DNA of 64,000 bases from contig NCFS01000001.1 of assembly GCA_002281295.1 (NCBI GenBank), positions 1 to 64,000 on the forward strand, written 5' to 3'. This document shows, one piece after another, positions 62,263-64,000 of the stretch. How positions within the stretch are numbered: the first letter of the stretch is position 1; the number at the start of each line of letters is the position of its first letter. This DNA comes from Halothiobacillus sp. 35-54-62. Lineage in GTDB: Bacteria > Pseudomonadota > Gammaproteobacteria > Halothiobacillales > Halothiobacillaceae. Both the position numbers and the translations under genes were made by a program. Below the pieces are notes generated by a model. That model was not told the DNA's origin. It saw only the letters and a list, made by a program, of their open reading frames with translations, and did no database searches.

Positions 62263-63732
62263 CTAGCCTTTTTTTATCGCGTGAATGCCAATTTTGCCAT
62301 CCGAAAAATGGATCGTCAGCGGCAGGGGTGTGGGGCTTTGCGCTAAGGCGGCGGTTAAATCGCGGGATTTTGTAAGCACGCCTTGGGCACCTTCAACCAC
62401 GCTATAGCCCCGCTCCAGCACGCGTTGCGGGCTTAGGGCTTGCAGAACATTTTGGGCGGTTTTTAGGTGGTGATGTTTTATTTGCTGCTGTTGCAGCAAA
62501 GCGCGATGCAGGTTCTGGCGCGTATGCATGAGCGCTTGCTGCAGGGCGATTAGGCGGTCGCAGGCTTGATCGGGGTGTAGGTTATGTTTTAAATCGGCCA
62601 ACTGGCGCCGGTGCTGGTGCAGTGTTTGAGCATAAGCCGTGGGCAGGCGGCGGCGCACATTGGCCAGATAATTTTGCTGGGTTTGCTGCCAGCGCGCGGG
62701 GCTAACCCGTGCCAAGCGTTGGGTTAAATCGGCCAGCGGTGCCGCTTTGCCTTGCCATTGGCGGCGCAAAGCGTGGGTGAGGCGCAGTTCTAGCGCAAGA
62801 CGTTGGCGGTGTCCTGTTTGCAGCCCCATCGGTTGTAATCGGGTGATGGCTTGATCAAGCCGTTGGCCGAGCAGATTTAATTGCGCCACCAGCACGCGGA
62901 CTAATTGTTCGTGCCGTTGAGCTAAGCGCTGGCGCAGGTCGATAACGGTGATTGATGTAGCCAATTCTGCCGCTGCGGTTGGCGTGGCGGCACGCACATC
63001 GGCCACAAAATCACTCATCGTAAAATCAATTTCGTGGCCAACGCCACTCACCACGGGAATCGGGCAATGGATGATCGCGCGCGCGAGGGCTTCATCGTTA
63101 AACGCCCATAAATCGCTCATCGAGCCGCCACCGCGCACGATGAGCGCCACATCGAACCCAGATTTTGGCGTGATGCGCTGCACGGCGCGGGTGAGCTCTG
63201 CGGCTGCCGCTTCCCCCTGCACGGCGGTGGCAAATAAGGTGATGCGTGCCAGCGGTAAACGCCGTTCTAACACGGCAATCACATCGGCGATGGCGGCGCC
63301 TACGGCTGAAGAAATCACGACGATATGTTGGGGTAACGCGGGCAAGGGGCGCTTTCGCGCGGCATCGAACAAACCTTCGGCAAAGAGTTTTTTCTTGAGC
63401 GCTTCAAATAGGGCAGCTAACTGGCCATCGCCAGCCAGTTCAACCGTGCTAACAATCAGTTGATAATCACCGCGCGGCGCGTATAACGAGATCGAACCGC
63501 TCACCACCACCGCATCCCCATTGACAAAATCTGCTTTAATCCGCAGCGCTTGAGCCCGAAATAACGCGCAGCGCACTTCGGCGCCCGCATCTTTAAGGGT
63601 GAAGTACCGATGCCCCGAGGCCGCGTTAACTAAGGAGCGCACTTCGCCACTGACGCGAATGCCAGATAAATTGGCTTCCAGCAATTGCTTGGCCAGTTCG
63701 TTGAGGGATGAAACGGAGAGAATGGCCGCCAC
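62263..63732 (-). CDS. xseA: Exodeoxyribonuclease VII large subunit
   Basis: Single-strand DNA exonuclease acting with XseB. N-terminal OB-fold (LSGIRVSGEVRSLVNAASGHRYFTLKD), the core GAAIADVIAVLERRLPLARITLF, and the catalytic-domain motif IVRGGGSMSDLWAFNDE and VGHEIDFTMSDFVADVRAATPTAAAEL are all present, followed by a long helical region. 489 residues. The start is GTG 63732. xseB is not in view. Confidence 0.95.
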   Translation of the reverse strand: MAAILSVSSLNELAKQLLEANLSGIRVSGEVRSLVNAASGHRYFTLKDAGAEVRCALFRAQALRIKADFVNGDAVVVSGSISLYAPRGDYQLIVSTVELAGDGQLAALFEALKKKLFAEGLFDAARKRPLPALPQHIVVISSAVGAAIADVIAVLERRLPLARITLFATAVQGEAAAAELTRAVQRITPKSGFDVALIVRGGGSMSDLWAFNDEALARAIIHCPIPVVSGVGHEIDFTMSDFVADVRAATPTAAAELATSITVIDLRQRLAQRHEQLVRVLVAQLNLLGQRLDQAITRLQPMGLQTGHRQRLALELRLTHALRRQWQGKAAPLADLTQRLARVSPARWQQTQQNYLANVRRRLPTAYAQTLHQHRRQLADLKHNLHPDQACDRLIALQQALMHTRQNLHRALLQQQQIKHHHLKTAQNVLQALSPQRVLERGYSVVEGAQGVLTKSRDLTAALAQSPTPLPLTIHFSDGKIGIHAIKKG

Positions 63733-63761
63733 AGAGGTTCTAATTCCTGATTAAATAATTT

Positions 63762-63959
63762 TTAAAACAATAACCTTAGCGCCAAAGCGCCAAGCATTAT
63801 GAGCCACACGGGCAGGCGCGCATAATGCCAACGTTGTTCATGCCATAAACCCAAGATATTTAAAAGTTTTTCAGGCCAGAACAGGCAAGCGCCACAAAGT
63901 TGCAAGGCTACCACCGCAGGGAAACGAGCGGGGTCGATAAAAATAACAGGGGCGTTCAC
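63762..63959 (-). CDS. Small hypothetical membrane protein
   Basis: 65 residues with two hydrophobic stretches (VVALQLCGACLFW, LPVWLIMLGALALRLLF). No family recognised. The GTG start overlaps the stop of the preceding gene (GTGA), suggesting coupling, and xseA follows after 29 bp. Confidence 0.5.
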   Translation of the reverse strand: MNAPVIFIDPARFPAVVALQLCGACLFWPEKLLNILGLWHEQRWHYARLPVWLIMLGALALRLLF

Positions 63960-64000
63960 GAGGATAAAAATGCCGCGCCGCGCACGCCTGAGGAATCGCC
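63956..64000 (-). CDS. Probable ROK-family sugar kinase, last codons only
   Basis: Fourteen codons and TGA are visible: GDSSGVRGAAFLSS. GDSSGVRGAA is the conserved C-terminal motif of ROK kinases of the fructokinase/Mak group. The rest lies right of the window. Call based on this motif alone. Confidence 0.55.
   Translation of the reverse strand, partial: GDSSGVRGAAFLSS

Overview
The window is a dense, mostly housekeeping stretch of a gammaproteobacterial chromosome. Three gene orders point there: amiC / mutL-miaA-hfq-hflX-hflK-hflC, rpsP-rimM-trmD-rplS, and secA / dciA / lpxC. The linked block tkt-gap-pgk-pyk-fba, with an aldolase of the Calvin-cycle subtype, two c-di-GMP proteins and a DUF302 protein suggest a chemolithoautotroph, perhaps a sulfur oxidiser of the Halothiobacillus kind. 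That last step is inference: no RuBisCO, carboxysome or sulfur-oxidation gene is in view.

Layout. 1-129 (-) is the 5' end of prfB with its +1 frameshift site. 313-2150 (+) holds ppnP and dacB. 2176-5523 (-) holds recJ and ppx. 5770-10486 carries an EAL-CBS-GGDEF protein (+) facing a multi-PAS diguanylate cyclase (-). 10781-17941 (-) is the central-carbon block. 18464-26262 (+) holds a PhnD-like binding protein, the methyl-cycle genes metK, ahcY (behind an S-adenosylhomocysteine riboswitch) and metF, then an SPFH protein, a lipoprotein, NfeD and bioA. 26265-32487 (+) continues with rsmE, a DUF302 protein, the overlapping trio sucC-sucD-nadE, a small terminal-inverted-repeat element and an EF-hand/DUF937 protein. 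32541-39054 (-) holds a Nudix/ThiE fusion, argJ, a DUF945 protein and secA; dciA (+) and lpxC (-) converge next.

40939-56096 (-) holds htpG, the ribosomal/tRNA-modification operon, hisZ-purA, hflKC, hflX, hfq, miaA, mutL and amiC. groESL (-) follows with a good RpoH-type promoter, then icd (+) and a CPXCG protein (+).

60303-62099 is the one accessory patch. It lies between tRNA-Arg(CCT) and tRNA-Val(GAC) and holds a membrane ORF, a HicAB module whose hicA is cut by an in-frame TAG, the C-terminal stump of a tyrosine recombinase and a short orphan ORF. It looks like a decayed tRNA-associated island. xseA, a small membrane protein and the last codons of a probable ROK-family sugar kinase close the window.

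I did not find an undescribed multi-gene system. The best leads are regulatory or decay signals: the riboswitch-terminator unit before ahcY, the broken hicA, a possible heat-shock promoter for htpG inside the preceding operon's terminator, and the inverted-repeat element after nadE.
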